Shown here: positions 34,901-45,260 of the stretch, one piece after another
Position numbering within the stretch: position 1 is the stretch's first letter
Layout of the letters: the number at the start of each line of letters is the position of its first letter
Assembly (NCBI GenBank): GCA_007922195.1
Contig: ML681995.1
Coordinates: forward strand, 15,668,689 to 15,732,688
From: Podocnemis expansa
Lineage: Eukaryota; Chordata; Testudines; Podocnemididae
Direction: 5' to 3'
DNA length: 64,000 bases
The notes under the pieces: model-generated
The model's database searches: none
What the model saw: only the letters and a program-made list of their open reading frames with translations
Told to the model about the DNA's origin: nothing
Program-made: the position numbers and the translations under genes

Positions 34901-35416
34901 GGATATGTATACACTGGAGCCTTTGGTCGACTTAACTTGCCTTAAGTCAACCTAAGGAATCCCCTGGCCAAATTTAGAACTATTAAGTCAACTTAGGCCC
35001 TTGCTTAAGTTGATTTAATAACATGTGCCCTGAAAGTTGACTTAGGTGTTCGGTTGACTTTACAAGGCAGGAATGGTCAGGGCCCAAGCCTGGGCCCTGC
35101 CCCCCAACCCAACCCAGGTCCTGATCTGGCTCTGGGGTCCAAGATGACTCCAAAACTCTTGCTGCTTACAGCAGGCAGCTCGGGCAAGATCCAGATCTAA
35201 ACCGCCTGCTGGTGGAGGCTGGGACTGGATTGAGTCCTGGAGCTGGATCAGGCCTGGAGGCAGGACAGGGGTGAGGCCCAGACCTGGGCCCAGGGCATGT
35301 CTACACTGTCTCCAATGCAGACATATCCTGAAGTTGACTTAACAATGTCATCTTTGTCGACTTAAAGTTGACCTTGTTAAGTCGACTGAAAAGAATCCCC
35401 GAGTATAGACGTACCC
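34901..35416. mobile_element. Harbinger-type MITE with GC-rich core
   Basis: Starts GGATATGTATACACTGGAG and ends GAGTATAGACGTACCC, followed by TTA. TTAAGTTGACTTAA-type arms surround a GC-rich middle (about 35070-35290) with its own internal repeats, which may be a separate insertion. A second MITE-like end (GGCATGTCTACACTGTC) at about 35294 hints at a composite structure. Confidence 0.65.
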
Positions 35417-35422
35417 TTAGAT

Positions 35423-35560
35423 TATAACAGTAGCCTCTAGAAGCCCAAACAAACATTTGAGCCCTGTTGTGTATGGTGCTACACAGACAAAAGATGGCCT
35501 CTGGTCTGAAGAGCTTGCAGCCCAAATACTTAAGACAGATAAGCATGGGGGGAGGCAAAG
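35423..35560 (+). repeat. Dispersed sauropsid repeat, tentative
   Basis: GTATGGTGCTACACAGACAA followed by AAGAGCTTGCAGCCCAAA resembles a widely dispersed reptile repeat remembered as having a TGCTGTACAAACAC block and AAAGAGCTTACAATCT block. A second copy is at 44720-44850. Confidence 0.35.
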
Positions 35561-36252
35561 GCACTGTGTGGTCACACAGCCGAAGAGTGATAAAACTGCC
35601 AAACTAACTGGCTACAGTGGCAAAAATAGATTCCTACTGCTTGCCAGCTTTGCAGAACCCACATGAGTATGCAGGTCCAGCTGGTTGCTATCTGTAGATC
35701 ATATGCTTGTAAACCATGGTTGAATACATTCCAGATGCCAGGCCAAGTTCTATCCTCATTCACATCCATAAATTCTCCTTGTTTTCCAATGCATTTGTTG
35801 CTAAGCATGTTATTTGAATATTGGACTACATAGATATATCTGGGGGACAACTGTTACTGCATATTTCTTATTATTGATGATGCTTCATAAGTAGGATAGA
35901 TGCCACTTTGACTTTCAGATCCTTAACTGAGTCCATAGGGAGGTCCATTGGGATTGGGGGGGCATTTTATTTGCACTCTATACCTATTTGTCCTAGAAAT
36001 CATTGGAAAACATTCAGATCCCAAATCTACAAGGAGTTCCTTGTTGGAATGTGGCCTATAACTTCAGTGAAGTTTGGCATGGGTACAGGGGTACACTATC
36101 CAGAACACCCTGAAGAACATGAACAAGATACTACTTTTACAGGAGCACTAGTCCATACCATATTAGGAATGAACCCCTGTGAAAATAGCCTCTTATTTTT
36201 GGCCTGATTAATGGCCATTTTTGGGTCACCAACAACTACTACCACCTAAGAC
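35561..36252. other. No gene or repeat recognised
   Basis: No supportable feature. Confidence 0.4.
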
Positions 36253-36255
36253 TTA

Positions 36256-36668
36256 GGCTATGTCCACACATACATCATTATTTCAAAATAAGTTATTTCG
36301 AAATGAGTTATTTCAAAATAAAGTCCTTATTTCGAAATAAGTTCATCTGAATTAAGGGAAAGCCTGCTTTTGAAACAGCTGTTATTTCAAAATGGTTATT
36401 TCAAAATAAGGCCAGTTGGACATGTTGTTTCGAACCAGTTGTTTCGAAACAACGGTGTTGTTTCGAAACAACATGTCCAAACGGTGTTATTGCAAAATAA
36501 CAGCCATTTTGAAATGAATGGGGTTTAAGCTGTTTCAAAACAACAGTTTTTATTTCAAAATGACATAGCCTGTCATTTCGAAATAAGAAAATGTCGTGTG
36601 GACGTTAAGTTTTTTATTTCGAAACAACCAGTGTTGTTTCGAAATAAGAGACTCGTGTGGACATACCC
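36256..36668. mobile_element. Harbinger-type MITE, TTATTTCGAAATAA family
   Basis: A 413-nt element with ends GGCTATGTCCACAC and GTGTGGACATACCC (13 of 14 inverted matches) and TTA on both sides (36253-36255 and 36669-36671). The interior is made of TTATTTCGAAATAA and GTTTCGAAACAAC palindromes. It is probably the same family as the partial element at the right window edge (63792-64000). Confidence 0.88.
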
Positions 36669-36671
36669 TTA

Positions 36672-36878
36672 GTTAGTAAACAACAGCAGTTCAAAATAAT
36701 CCTTAATGCCTAAGACATAGTCCCTCACAGCAAAACAATAGATCATACTGCAGTTAGAGGTCTTGCTCTGTTCCAAGCTATTAAGAATGCTGCTGATTTT
36801 GTCTTTCACAGAAAAAGCTAAGTGCCCTGGCCTGGATTTTTATCTCTCTGGCAGTCTGCTCCCGTTTTCAGGGCAAAG
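36672..36878. other. Short spacer, nothing recognised
   Basis: Sequence between the MITE and the hAT element; no supportable feature. Confidence 0.4.
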
Positions 36879-37388
36879 CAGGGGTGTAACCAGCCCCTGG
36901 TTCCCAACCGGCCAAGGCAAGTGCAGGGTGGGCCCGGCCAAGGCAGCTTCCAGTCATGTGATTGGAAGATTTCCCCTCCCACCCAGGGAGGGGAAGGACA
37001 ATCACTCTTGGGTTGGCAGTGGCATGAAATTCACTATGGCAGTCGTGGGGCCAGCCAGCAGTTGGCGCCCACAGCTGTGAGTGGGGCAGAGTTGCTGGTG
37101 CCTCAGCTCCATTCACAGCTGCAGAGCCCAGAGGCCATGAGTGGAGCAAAGGTATGCACACTGTTGCCTCCCACTCGCTTGCAGCCACAAGCAAAGCAGA
37201 GTCATCAGCACTGGCTCCTCTGCCCTACTTGCAGTCCCACAGCCATGAGTGGAGCAAAAGCACCAATGCTTTTGCTCCACTCATGGCCACTGGCTATTGG
37301 GTGCCACTGCTGGGTGCTAAGGTGAGCAGGTCTCAGGGCCAACTGGGTGGGCTCCAGCCCACTCGTCCCATCTGTGGCTATGCCCCTG
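36879..37388. mobile_element. hAT non-autonomous element with perfect 8-bp duplication
   Basis: A 510-nt element beginning CAGGGGTGTAACCAGC and ending TGTGGCTATGCCCCTG; 11 of the first 14 positions pair. GGGCAAAG flanks both sides exactly (36871-36878 and 37389-37396). The interior is GC-rich, built partly from diverged units containing GAGTGGAGCAAA, and has a perfect hairpin at 37242-37287. ORFs of 105-167 codons here are compositional. Confidence 0.88.
37242..37287. repeat. Perfect 21-bp hairpin
   Basis: GCCATGAGTGGAGCAAAAGC plus A at 37242-37262 and its exact complement at 37267-37287, separated by CCAA. Confidence 0.9.
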
Positions 37389-37396
37389 GGGCAAAG

Positions 37397-38882
37397 ACAA
37401 AAATATATACCAGCTTCCCATCCAACTACTAATTCTTTGGGACTGCTACATCTTTTCCTCCCACAAGGATGCTTCTGGAGTCTCTCTTCTATTCCAGTGT
37501 CTCTGTATCAGGGTCTTCTGGCCCTCTTCAGGCTAAAGAGGCCAGTACACCATTTTACAAACACATACAACCTAAAAAATGCATTTAACAGCTTTTCAAA
37601 ATCTGTGTATCTTCTACACAGAATCTGACTCATCCGTGCAGAATGGATGGGGGAAGCATCTTCAGGGTCCAAATAGCACTTAAAGAAATGCATTTTGTTT
37701 TCTCTCTTATGCTGTGTGATTTCCCTCTCCCTCCATTACTTGTCTAAGATGATGGATGCCACATGAAGTACCAGCTCAGATCCACTGCTGTTATAAATTA
37801 GTGACTCCCTTACACATGTTGCTGTAAATCAAAGAGTAATTCCACTGAAGTTGAAGGTGTAAAAATCAGTGAGCCTGAGTGGAGAATCGGGCCCAATGGA
37901 GCAACCCTGGCTTACACCAGATGTGGGTCTGGCCAGTAGCTTTGTCTTGTTAGAAAAGGTTAATCCATTCTTCCGAAATAGAAGCTCCTTCCATATATTG
38001 AAGCAGCTTTTATATATAAAGATCGATACCAAGGAGAAAGATAGTATTTTCTAACAATTTTCCATGATGTTAAATATAGATGCTGCAGGACATCATACAG
38101 TGATAAAGTCTCCTTTCTGCTTTTCCAGTAGTTACTTGCCTTCCTTGGTTTCAGTGTTTCAATTTTTACACTTCTGTTCTCCAAGCTAACTTTTTTTTTG
38201 GTTCTTTAGTTTTCCTTTCAGACTTCAATATTTTTGCCCCTCACTTTTCAGAGGTATGCTTGGGGAAAAGTCCTGGAAGTAAATTTAAGATCTCCATTAT
38301 CATTGTGCCACAGCCATTGCTAATTTTACTGATTTACTATCCCTCCTCAGGTTTAAATATATTCAAAAAGGGCAGAATCTTAGATTCTGCTAAGAGCAGA
38401 TTATGTAAATCTGGTGAAGATTGCTACTGCTATTGACACACATTTCTCTAAAGACTTTAAATAGATCAGTCTGTTTCTTAATACAGAAATCAATTTGGTT
38501 TGAGATATTTGTGATAGCATATATTTCTTTGCTTTGCATTTGAGGGGAGATCTAAGACATGATCAATACAAAAACATTAGCACTGTACTGATTTTAGAAG
38601 CTTCTGCTTTTTCTGCGCTCTAAATTTCAATTGGGTGAATGCCATTAGTAACCCTCCACTTCCACACACAAGTCCTCTGGCCACAGGACATAAGTAAAGG
38701 TTAAACATAGCACACTGATAAGTATTTGATTTGTTTTTAATCTCCTCGTCATTTTCTGGCCACATCAATCTTTTATGATGTCTCATGTTAATAAGACTCC
38801 TTTTAAAGCTCACACACAGAGGAACCAGCAAATCTTTAAAAATATGTTATTCAGGTATGTGAATAGCTTTTAATAAATGTGG
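37397..38882. other. No gene or repeat recognised
   Basis: AT-rich sequence. No supportable feature. Confidence 0.4.
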
Positions 38883-39378
38883 GACCTTGTAGTGGCCTGC
38901 TGTTCCTGGGCGGGCAACTCCTGGCTCACAGGCATGTGTCAGCAATGTCTCTTGCCCTTTAAGGGGGGCTGGAAAACAAACAGTCCTCTGCCCCTCTGCT
39001 GGGGCCAGCTGCAACAAACAATCCTTCACCACACAGGCAGTGCAAGCTGCAACAACCAGACTTTTGCCCTCAGGCGGGGTGGAGTTGCTGATGGCTCTAA
39101 GGTGCCAGTGGTTTTCTCGCCTTGAAGGCCCAAATTCCACAATCATATCCACCCCGGAAACAGGCAGAGGTGGTGGGGCACAGGTTTGCCATCTCCACTG
39201 TGTCCCAGCCCAGAGCCCTGGCAGTGACTGTAGCTTCGTCCACAGTGTCAGTGGGCTCCCTCCTGCAACACACAGCCTCCAGTGCAGGCCCCTGGCATGG
39301 GGGTCAGGGGTGATGTTCCCCTCTCCCAATGGTACCTGTGCCATTTCTTCCTCGGGTCCCTCTGGTAGTTGTCCCATG

Positions 39379-39485
39379 GCAAGGAGTAGAAGCCCTCCAT
39401 CTAGTCTGGTGGGGATAGGTTGGGTAGATCTGCAAGGAGTAGAAGCCCTCCATCTAGTCTGGTGGGGGATAGGTTGGGGTCTCCT
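39379..39485. repeat. 53-bp tandem duplication inside unit B
   Basis: Two units beginning GCAAGGAGTAGAAGCCCTCC at 39379 and 39432. Each contains the TAG-MEGFY junction on the minus strand. A period of 53 nt is not a multiple of three, so the duplication shifts the reading frame downstream of the first junction. Confidence 0.9.
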
Positions 39486-39693
39486 TGAGGGGTGGTTCCT
39501 CCAGATCACAGCTTGCAGGGCAGGGGTTTGCTTCCTCAGTGAGGGGGAGCTCCTCCAGGTCACAGTTGGGCATTGGTGTGTCAGAGTCCCTGCAGTTGGG
39601 TAGCATGGGAAATGGGCCAGGGTCTGGGACTAGTGGGTCCCCAGGTACCCGAGCATCTTTGGGTTCCAGCTGTTCCTCTTGGTTAATAGCCAT
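39454..39693 (-). pseudogene. LTR-embedded ORF, copy B, with in-frame TAG
   Basis: Unknown protein related to copy A. The first ATG after the promoter that keeps the frame is at 39691-39693; the frame is open for 79 codons to TAG 39454-39456 and is also open upstream to 39897. It is Pro/Asp/Glu-rich with the repeat NCDLEELPL and SCDLEEPPL 18 codons apart, and ends YPPPD. After the TAG the frame reads MEGFYSL, then enters the tandem duplication; in the second unit the aligned frame is MEGFYSLPWDNYQRDP, matching copy A (MEGFYNLPLGDYPDEP). The 238-codon ORF in another frame (38847-39563) spans the duplication and does not match copy A. No domain recognised. Confidence 0.5.
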
Positions 39694-39830
39694 GGAAGGG
39701 CCTAGCCAGCTTTCCCAGCACTGGCCCAGGGTTCTGAGTCCAATCCTGAGGAGGACTAGAGCAGTGGAGCCACCAGGCCACCTTCTTGCCTCCTCATTGG
39801 CCTGGGCTGGAGTGAGCTCCCTGGCTCTGC

Positions 39831-39853
39831 TTAAATACTCCCTATCCCGCCCC
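39831..39853 (-). promoter_or_regulatory. GC box and TATA-like box of unit B
   Basis: Minus strand: GGGGCGGG at 39846-39853, then GAGTATTTAAGCAG at about 39827-39840. Spacing and order match unit A. Confidence 0.55.
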
Positions 39854-39958
39854 TTGGGCCCTGCATTGATAGGCAGGTGTCTCCAGGCTCCACCCATCTG
39901 GGGGCAATCCAGAGCTCCCTTCCCCTCTCAGGTGGTGGGGAGGGTTCGTTACAGACCC

Positions 39959-41847
39959 ATTGAACTAATTTTAGAAGAGTGATGCTGCTAAGGCTTCCAT
40001 ACCCTTCAAATCTGGGGCAAAGAGAATATAAGTACTATCCACAGATTTCAATGACATGCTGTTTGCAACAGTAGAATTGGAAACAAGGTCTGGATAGGGT
40101 AAAATATTAATAACAAGATGCCAAGCTTTTCATCTGTTATCACTGGCTGCCATTCAACTTAGGAACTGATCATACGTGAAAGATGCAGGTAATCCTTACT
40201 CATGCAGGCAGGACTCATGGGATTCCAGATGCTGGGATCATTCAAATGAGTAAATTTTGCAACATCAGACCCTTTGCCAGTTGTAGTCAGAAGTAATAGT
40301 TACTCTCTGACTCACTTGAAATGTGTGATGGGCTCAGTCTAATCTCTGAGGAAAAGGTGACCACCTCATATCAGGGGCATTAGTAGAGACAGTCTCAACA
40401 GAGAGGTCATGGATGAAATAAAAAAAGCAGATATTGAACTAGCCTATCAACTCCGAAAAGCATAGTTCCTCCAAAACAGGCTCAAGGGTGGACATTAGAT
40501 GGAGGGTTAGGAATCTGGCACTCTATACTATTATATAAATACTGTTTTTCAAGGCATTTCATGGTGTTTTACAATACAGAATGTCGCTTATATTGGTATA
40601 CATCAAGGTAGCACTAATAAAATCAATAAAGGTATAATGTAAAACCAGCATGAGATCAGAACCAGGCCTTAAATCTTTATAGCTATTTGGTTTGTAGGAA
40701 TGGAAATTTCAAATATTCACTGTAATCCCCACACAAAGTTAGTATATATGCTTCTTTATTATTGGGACAAACCTCAAAATATTCCCAGAGTTAAAGGAAC
40801 ATAAACCTCATATCCCCACTTGTTCCATGTTAGGCTAGTGACTTCAGTTGAAATAAAATAAACCAAATATGCCTTTTATTTTATTGGCAGTTACATTGTT
40901 CCAGATCTGTTGCTGGATCTGATTTATTATAGAAGTAGTTAATTCCTTTGATCCCTTGATACTTCTTCCAAGTATTTTTACTGAGGACTAACTTTTAATA
41001 GTTTCTACTTTAACCGTCTCCACAGTTTCAGAAGGATCTTATCTAATATGGAAGAACATAATGCAAAACACAATGCTTGATTGTGGCTGAGACATGGAAT
41101 ACTGAATCAGTACAAGATGCCTGGTAATTGAGAATTAGGACCAACAACTTGAAAATTTCCATTTAACTTATTCCTATAAATGTATACATTTTAAAATAGA
41201 AAAATGAGTTTCTCCTTGACTTTTATTAAATCATAGTAAGAATTTAGACTTCTCTGTCAATATTTTCTTTTGTTGAATAATTGCTTAATGAAATTGATTT
41301 CTGTTGATGTTTCTTTGATCCTAAGATTGCCTCAGTACCCACTGGCAAAAAGGTTCACAGACATAGAATATAACAGCAAGTCTTATGGCAGCTAATGAAA
41401 TACACCTAACACATTACTCTTGTATTTATCTCTAAAAAATGTTGAGGAAGTTAACAAACGAAAGCCAGTGACATACTGGTCATTAATATCATTCTGAAAT
41501 TTAAGTATTTAAACTATATGAGGAATTACAGATGCCTATGAATATTATGCTGTAAAGTCTGTAATCACACAAAGAGAAAAATGGGCTTTCCATCAGGTAA
41601 GAGAGAGGTTAGTTATCTCCATGTCTGAGCCACTGGGCAGCTACTTTGCACCCAACAGTTGGATTTTATTTATTTTACAATAATTTGGATGATGAGTGTT
41701 GAAATGGGATTAGTTTCTGCTTCCTTTGTTACCAGTTGGTCCCTATTACATTTCCCTATTTCGTGGTTGTCCTCTTTTTTAGGTATTTTTTCTCAACATG
41801 CCTTTCTGGATTTAGTTCTTAAGTTTTTGGCAAAGCCAAGCAGTTGT
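39959..41847. other. No gene or repeat recognised
   Basis: AT-rich sequence. No supportable feature. Confidence 0.4.
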
Positions 41848-42005
41848 AGCCCTAAAGAGCCAAAGGGTAGCTACGTTAGTTTTGTCCAGGAAAACAAACA
41901 AGTAGTCTGGTAGCACTTCTAAAGACTAACAAATTTATTTATCTCATAAGCTTTCATGAGAGACAATTCCACTTCATCAGATGCTTGAAGATAGGGAACT
42001 TGCAG
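41848..42005 (-). mobile_element. Penelope-like element tail
   Basis: Terminal CCAAAGGGTAGCTACGTTAG, then TAAAGACTAACAAATTTATT, ATAAGCTTTCATGAGAGACA and TTCCACTTCATCAGATGC, in minus orientation. A 5'-truncated insertion with only the last 150 nt. Confidence 0.85.
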
Positions 42006-42124
42006 GCAGTTGAATTCAATAATTTGGCCATCAATATTTTTTTTTCTGCTAAACAAGATTTGCTCTGAGGCTTTCCCCAACTTAAAAAAAAACCAAGTTA
42101 CATCTGATAGCCTAAGGCCCTGAT

Positions 42125-42800
42125 ATTTCAGTCACTGAGAATTCTAGAAGCATAGGGTTGAAGGGATCATTGGGGCCATCTAGTGTAAACCCCTGCCAAG
42201 ATGTTTGATTATGATGTCTATGCCCTCTAAGACAATGGCTCTCCAGTCTCATTTTGGAGGCTTCCAGTGAAGGAACTCCCATGACTTCCTCAGGTAGTCT
42301 GTTCCATTGACCTGCTGTTCTCACACTTAGATAAAATCTCAGGAATAACTTCCTAAAACTGCTATGCTATTTGAACCTCTTATCCTGCCCTCTGTGACAA
42401 AAGAGAACAATTTGTCAATCTTTTATATGGCAGCCTTTCAAGTATTTGAAGACTGCTATTCTGTCCCCCTCACCCCTCTTTTTAATCTCTTCTTTCGCCT
42501 ACTAAACATACTCAGTTCCTTCAGCTTTTCCTCCTATTACTTGCATTCTATTCTTTTTATCATCTTTGTCACTTATCTTTGGATTCTCTCCAGTTTCTCT
42601 AAATCCACTGTACCTACTGGTGACCAAAACTGAACACATTACTCCTGCTAAGAATTAACCAGTGCCTATTAGAGCAATACTATCACTTCCTGTGACTTAT
42701 ATCCTCTGTTAATGAAAACCAGAATTGTATTTGCTTTTTTTGCAACAGCATTTCTTTGTTGACATCCCACTTCCTGGATTTTTCTCAGTGGTGGTGCTAG
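42125..42800 (-). mobile_element. CR1 LINE 3' fragment, old
   Basis: On the plus strand TTCTAGAAGCATAGGGTTGA, GGGGCCATCTAGTGTAAACC and further on TGGATTCTCTCCAGTTTCTC with TACTGGTGACCAAAACTGAA are the complement of the CR1 3' end and its post-RT segment. Diverged and non-coding. Confidence 0.75.
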
Positions 42801-43513
42801 CTAGCCAGTTATCCCCCATTCTGTGTTTGTGCATTTGGGGCTTCTTTCCCTGTTAGGGTACAGCAGAAACAGTAGTGTCTCCTTTTTAAAATGTATAATG
42901 TTTTTGCTACCTATATAAGATCATCCTGAGAGAAGCTCACTTTAAATATGAGTTTCATCTTTAGTAAGAAGACATTTGAGCACAGAGAGAGAAACTATAT
43001 CTATGGAATGGCACTGAGATCTAAGAACAATCAAAGCAAGGGAAGGCTTATCACTAGTTCACAAACAAATTAAATGATCTAGACTAGAGCTCGGGAACTG
43101 AATTACCCTAAATAACTGGTACATACTAGCCATGTATGCTTCAGATACATGAGTTACAAGTCGTAGTATTTTGTTTTATCTTATATATATAGTTTATCAG
43201 TATGAACAAACCTAGACACAATTCTTAAAGAAAACAAATGCTGGGAATAAATGTCTGAGTACTTTGTAGATGGCGTGCAGCATCAAAGAAATAAATTTCC
43301 CCAGTTCCCAACACTGATATTAAAAAAAAAAATCCATGTACTAGATGACTGGGTATCTCTCTGACACAGCTTGGAAGTCTGTATTGGTAGTACTAAATTA
43401 TCCATTACCCAAGATCATCAAAACCACCAGTTCCAAGGACAATGTAAACTGTAAACAACTGGGCTATAATATTTATCTGCTGAGGTCAATATTAATTTAG
43501 GATTAGGTTAGGG
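42801..43513. other. No gene or repeat recognised
   Basis: No supportable feature. Confidence 0.4.
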
Positions 43514-43563
43514 AAGAAGAAGAAGAAGAAGAAGAAGAAGAAGAAGAAGAAGAAGAAGAAGAA
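43514..43563. repeat. GAA/TTC microsatellite
   Basis: About 16 uninterrupted GAA units. It produces a poly-Phe run in a minus-strand ORF that is not a gene. Confidence 0.95.
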
Positions 43564-44029
43564 AAGAGAACCACACTGCACCTGATTGTGATTTCTTGAT
43601 AAGAGTCTGGTGTAGATATGAACTCTGTCATTTAGACCAGCCTGGTGTCTATTACAATGTACTTCAGATGCCCACCCTCTTCCCCTGTCCCATCTCCATC
43701 TAGGCTTGATTTGCTGGCTGAGAATATCAAGTGTGCAGAAGCACCACATCCTGAATGATTTCAAAAATGGCCCAGTGCCAAGGATTGCAGATGGGTTGGT
43801 ATAAAAGCTAATTACACTAGCTGTATGCCAGGTGGGAACTTACTAGTTTGAATGGAATATTGCTTTAGTAGCTCCATCTAAATTTGCCATCAAACCAAAT
43901 ATTTTGGACTAAATGAATTTTTTAGTCAAAAAGAAAATTCCCTGATTTCTATGGAAAATCTCCCCCCCCCCCCAAAAAAAAAAAATCAAAGATTTTCCTG
44001 CTTCTTTTTAATGTGGTTATCCTAAAATG
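43564..44029. other. No gene recognised; C-run then A-run at 43963-43985
   Basis: No supportable feature besides the homopolymer pair. Confidence 0.4.
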
Positions 44030-44220
44030 GTGCTGCCTAGGAGTTGTAGTTTGGTTTTCTCAAAACCCTGTTCTCCTCCATCGACTGGACTTCCCAAACA
44101 GACTACATTTCCCATGATGATTCTTTGACACTCCCCTAACTATGAGAATTGTCCTATTATGTAACCAGTTCACCTCATGATAAGATGAAATTGTGCTGGA
44201 TGATGGGAGATGTAGCTTGT
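44030..44220. repeat. Palindromic repeat with ZNF143-like motifs
   Basis: Three copies of an ACTACAWYTCCCATSATG-type word: complement at about 44040-44052 (GGAGTTGTAGTTT), direct at 44102-44119 (ACTACATTTCCCATGATG) and complement at about 44200-44216 (GATGATGGGAGATGTAGC). The word resembles the ZNF143/THAP11 binding motif and is common in old dispersed repeats. Function here is untested. Confidence 0.5.
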
Positions 44221-44719
44221 CCAGGGAACCCAGCCCACAAAGGATAATCCAAGTATGAAGCAATCACAACACACTTCCATGGCAGCAATTCTAAATTGAA
44301 ATATTTAAGATTGTCAACCAAAATATTTAAACTTGTATTTTTTGCTGAATAATTGAAGTTTTCCATGAATAAATGCCCATTTTTACCTTGTAATAGGCTT
44401 TACCCTGCATATATGTGAAGAATCCAGCTCGAAATTCAATCTGAACACTGCATTATGCATTTGACCCAATAAAGCCATCACTATATTTTATTGGCTCTGT
44501 TTTGCTAGCACTCTCCAACTGCATTTGCTTTTGCTTTTGAGTAGTGGCTTTTATTACCCTCCCTCTGATTTTTTTTTTTTAATGATAAACTACTTCTGTG
44601 TGGTCTTGCTTTTAGCAATCTGACCTTAAAATATCCATAGAGGTTGTCTTGAGATAACAATAACATTAATGCAAAATATTGGCAAGGGGACTGCTTGCTT
44701 GCAGTGATGGTATATTTTA
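44221..44719. other. No gene or repeat recognised
   Basis: No supportable feature. Confidence 0.4.
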
Positions 44720-44850
44720 TGTTTATATTACCATAGCATCTAGACTCCCCAAAACATGTTGGAGCCCCATGATGTTAAACCCTGTGTGACCAAATAGTAT
44801 AAACAATTCAGTCTCTGTCTTTATACTTACTATCTAAGATGTGTATTTGG
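44720..44850 (+). repeat. Dispersed sauropsid repeat, tentative second copy
   Basis: ACCATAGCATCTAGACTCCC, GGAGCCCCATGATG, TCAGTCTCTGTC and TTACTATCTAAG follow the same order as the repeat at 35423-35560. Family name not known to me. Confidence 0.4.
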
Positions 44851-45023
44851 TACCCCCACTTTCCTGTGGCAGAGAAAATATTGCCTGCTTCTTTGTTTAT
44901 CGCTGGTTTCTATTGCACAGCCTGCATGTGGTGAAGTTACACTCTCATCTCAGTTTTATTCAATCAATAACAATATGAAGACTGGATCATCGTGCTGTGA
45001 AGTACATTTGCTTCTGGACACTA

Positions 45024-45260
45024 GGGCTATGTCTAGACTAGAGAAAGTTAGGTTGAATTAGTTAATTTGAAATAATAAATTTGATTTTAATTTGAACTAA
45101 ACTCAGGCTTGTTAAGTCGAATTAACAAACTAGACTAAGTTGATTTAAAGTTAAATCAACTTAGTCCCCTTTGTTAATTGAACCTAACTGCCCTTAATTC
45201 AACCTTAATAAAGTCAAATTAGGTGTTAATCTAGGTCTACATCATCCTTAGTTCGAACTA
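45024..45260. mobile_element. Harbinger-type MITE, degraded
   Basis: Begins GGGCTATGTCTAGACTAG after CTA; the interior has TTAACAAACTAGACTAAGTT and TTAAATCAACTTAG palindromes; the right end near AGGTCTACATCATCC then TTA is poorly preserved. Confidence 0.6.

Larger units (their letters stand above)
38888..39953 (-). mobile_element. LTR-like unit B with embedded ORF
   Basis: A GC-rich unit of about 1.07 kb. On the minus strand it begins TGTAACGAACCCTCCCC and ends GGCCACTACA (TG...CA), with GACCT and GACCC as 5-nt flanks (4 of 5 matching). A GC box and TATA-like box precede the ORF. Related to unit A by the ORF and by CTGGGACACAGTGGA. The 3' boundary is not certain, since unannotated sequence to 38846 could also belong. 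Confidence 0.6.

Noticed and set aside
36763..37325. ORFs of 105 and 167 codons
   Set aside because: They start outside and end inside the hAT element and reflect its GC-rich repeated units.
38845..38887. Alternative 3' end of LTR-like unit B at TGTTATTCAGG
   Set aside because: Flanks of this alternative do not match (AAATA versus GACCC), whereas 38888 gives GACCT versus GACCC; kept only as a possibility.
38847..39563. 238-codon minus-strand ORF
   Set aside because: It runs through the 53-bp duplication in a frame unrelated to copy A; only the frame with CDLEELPL and MEGFY is conserved between the two units.
43492..43764. ORF with a long Phe run
   Set aside because: Phe run is the complement of the GAA microsatellite.
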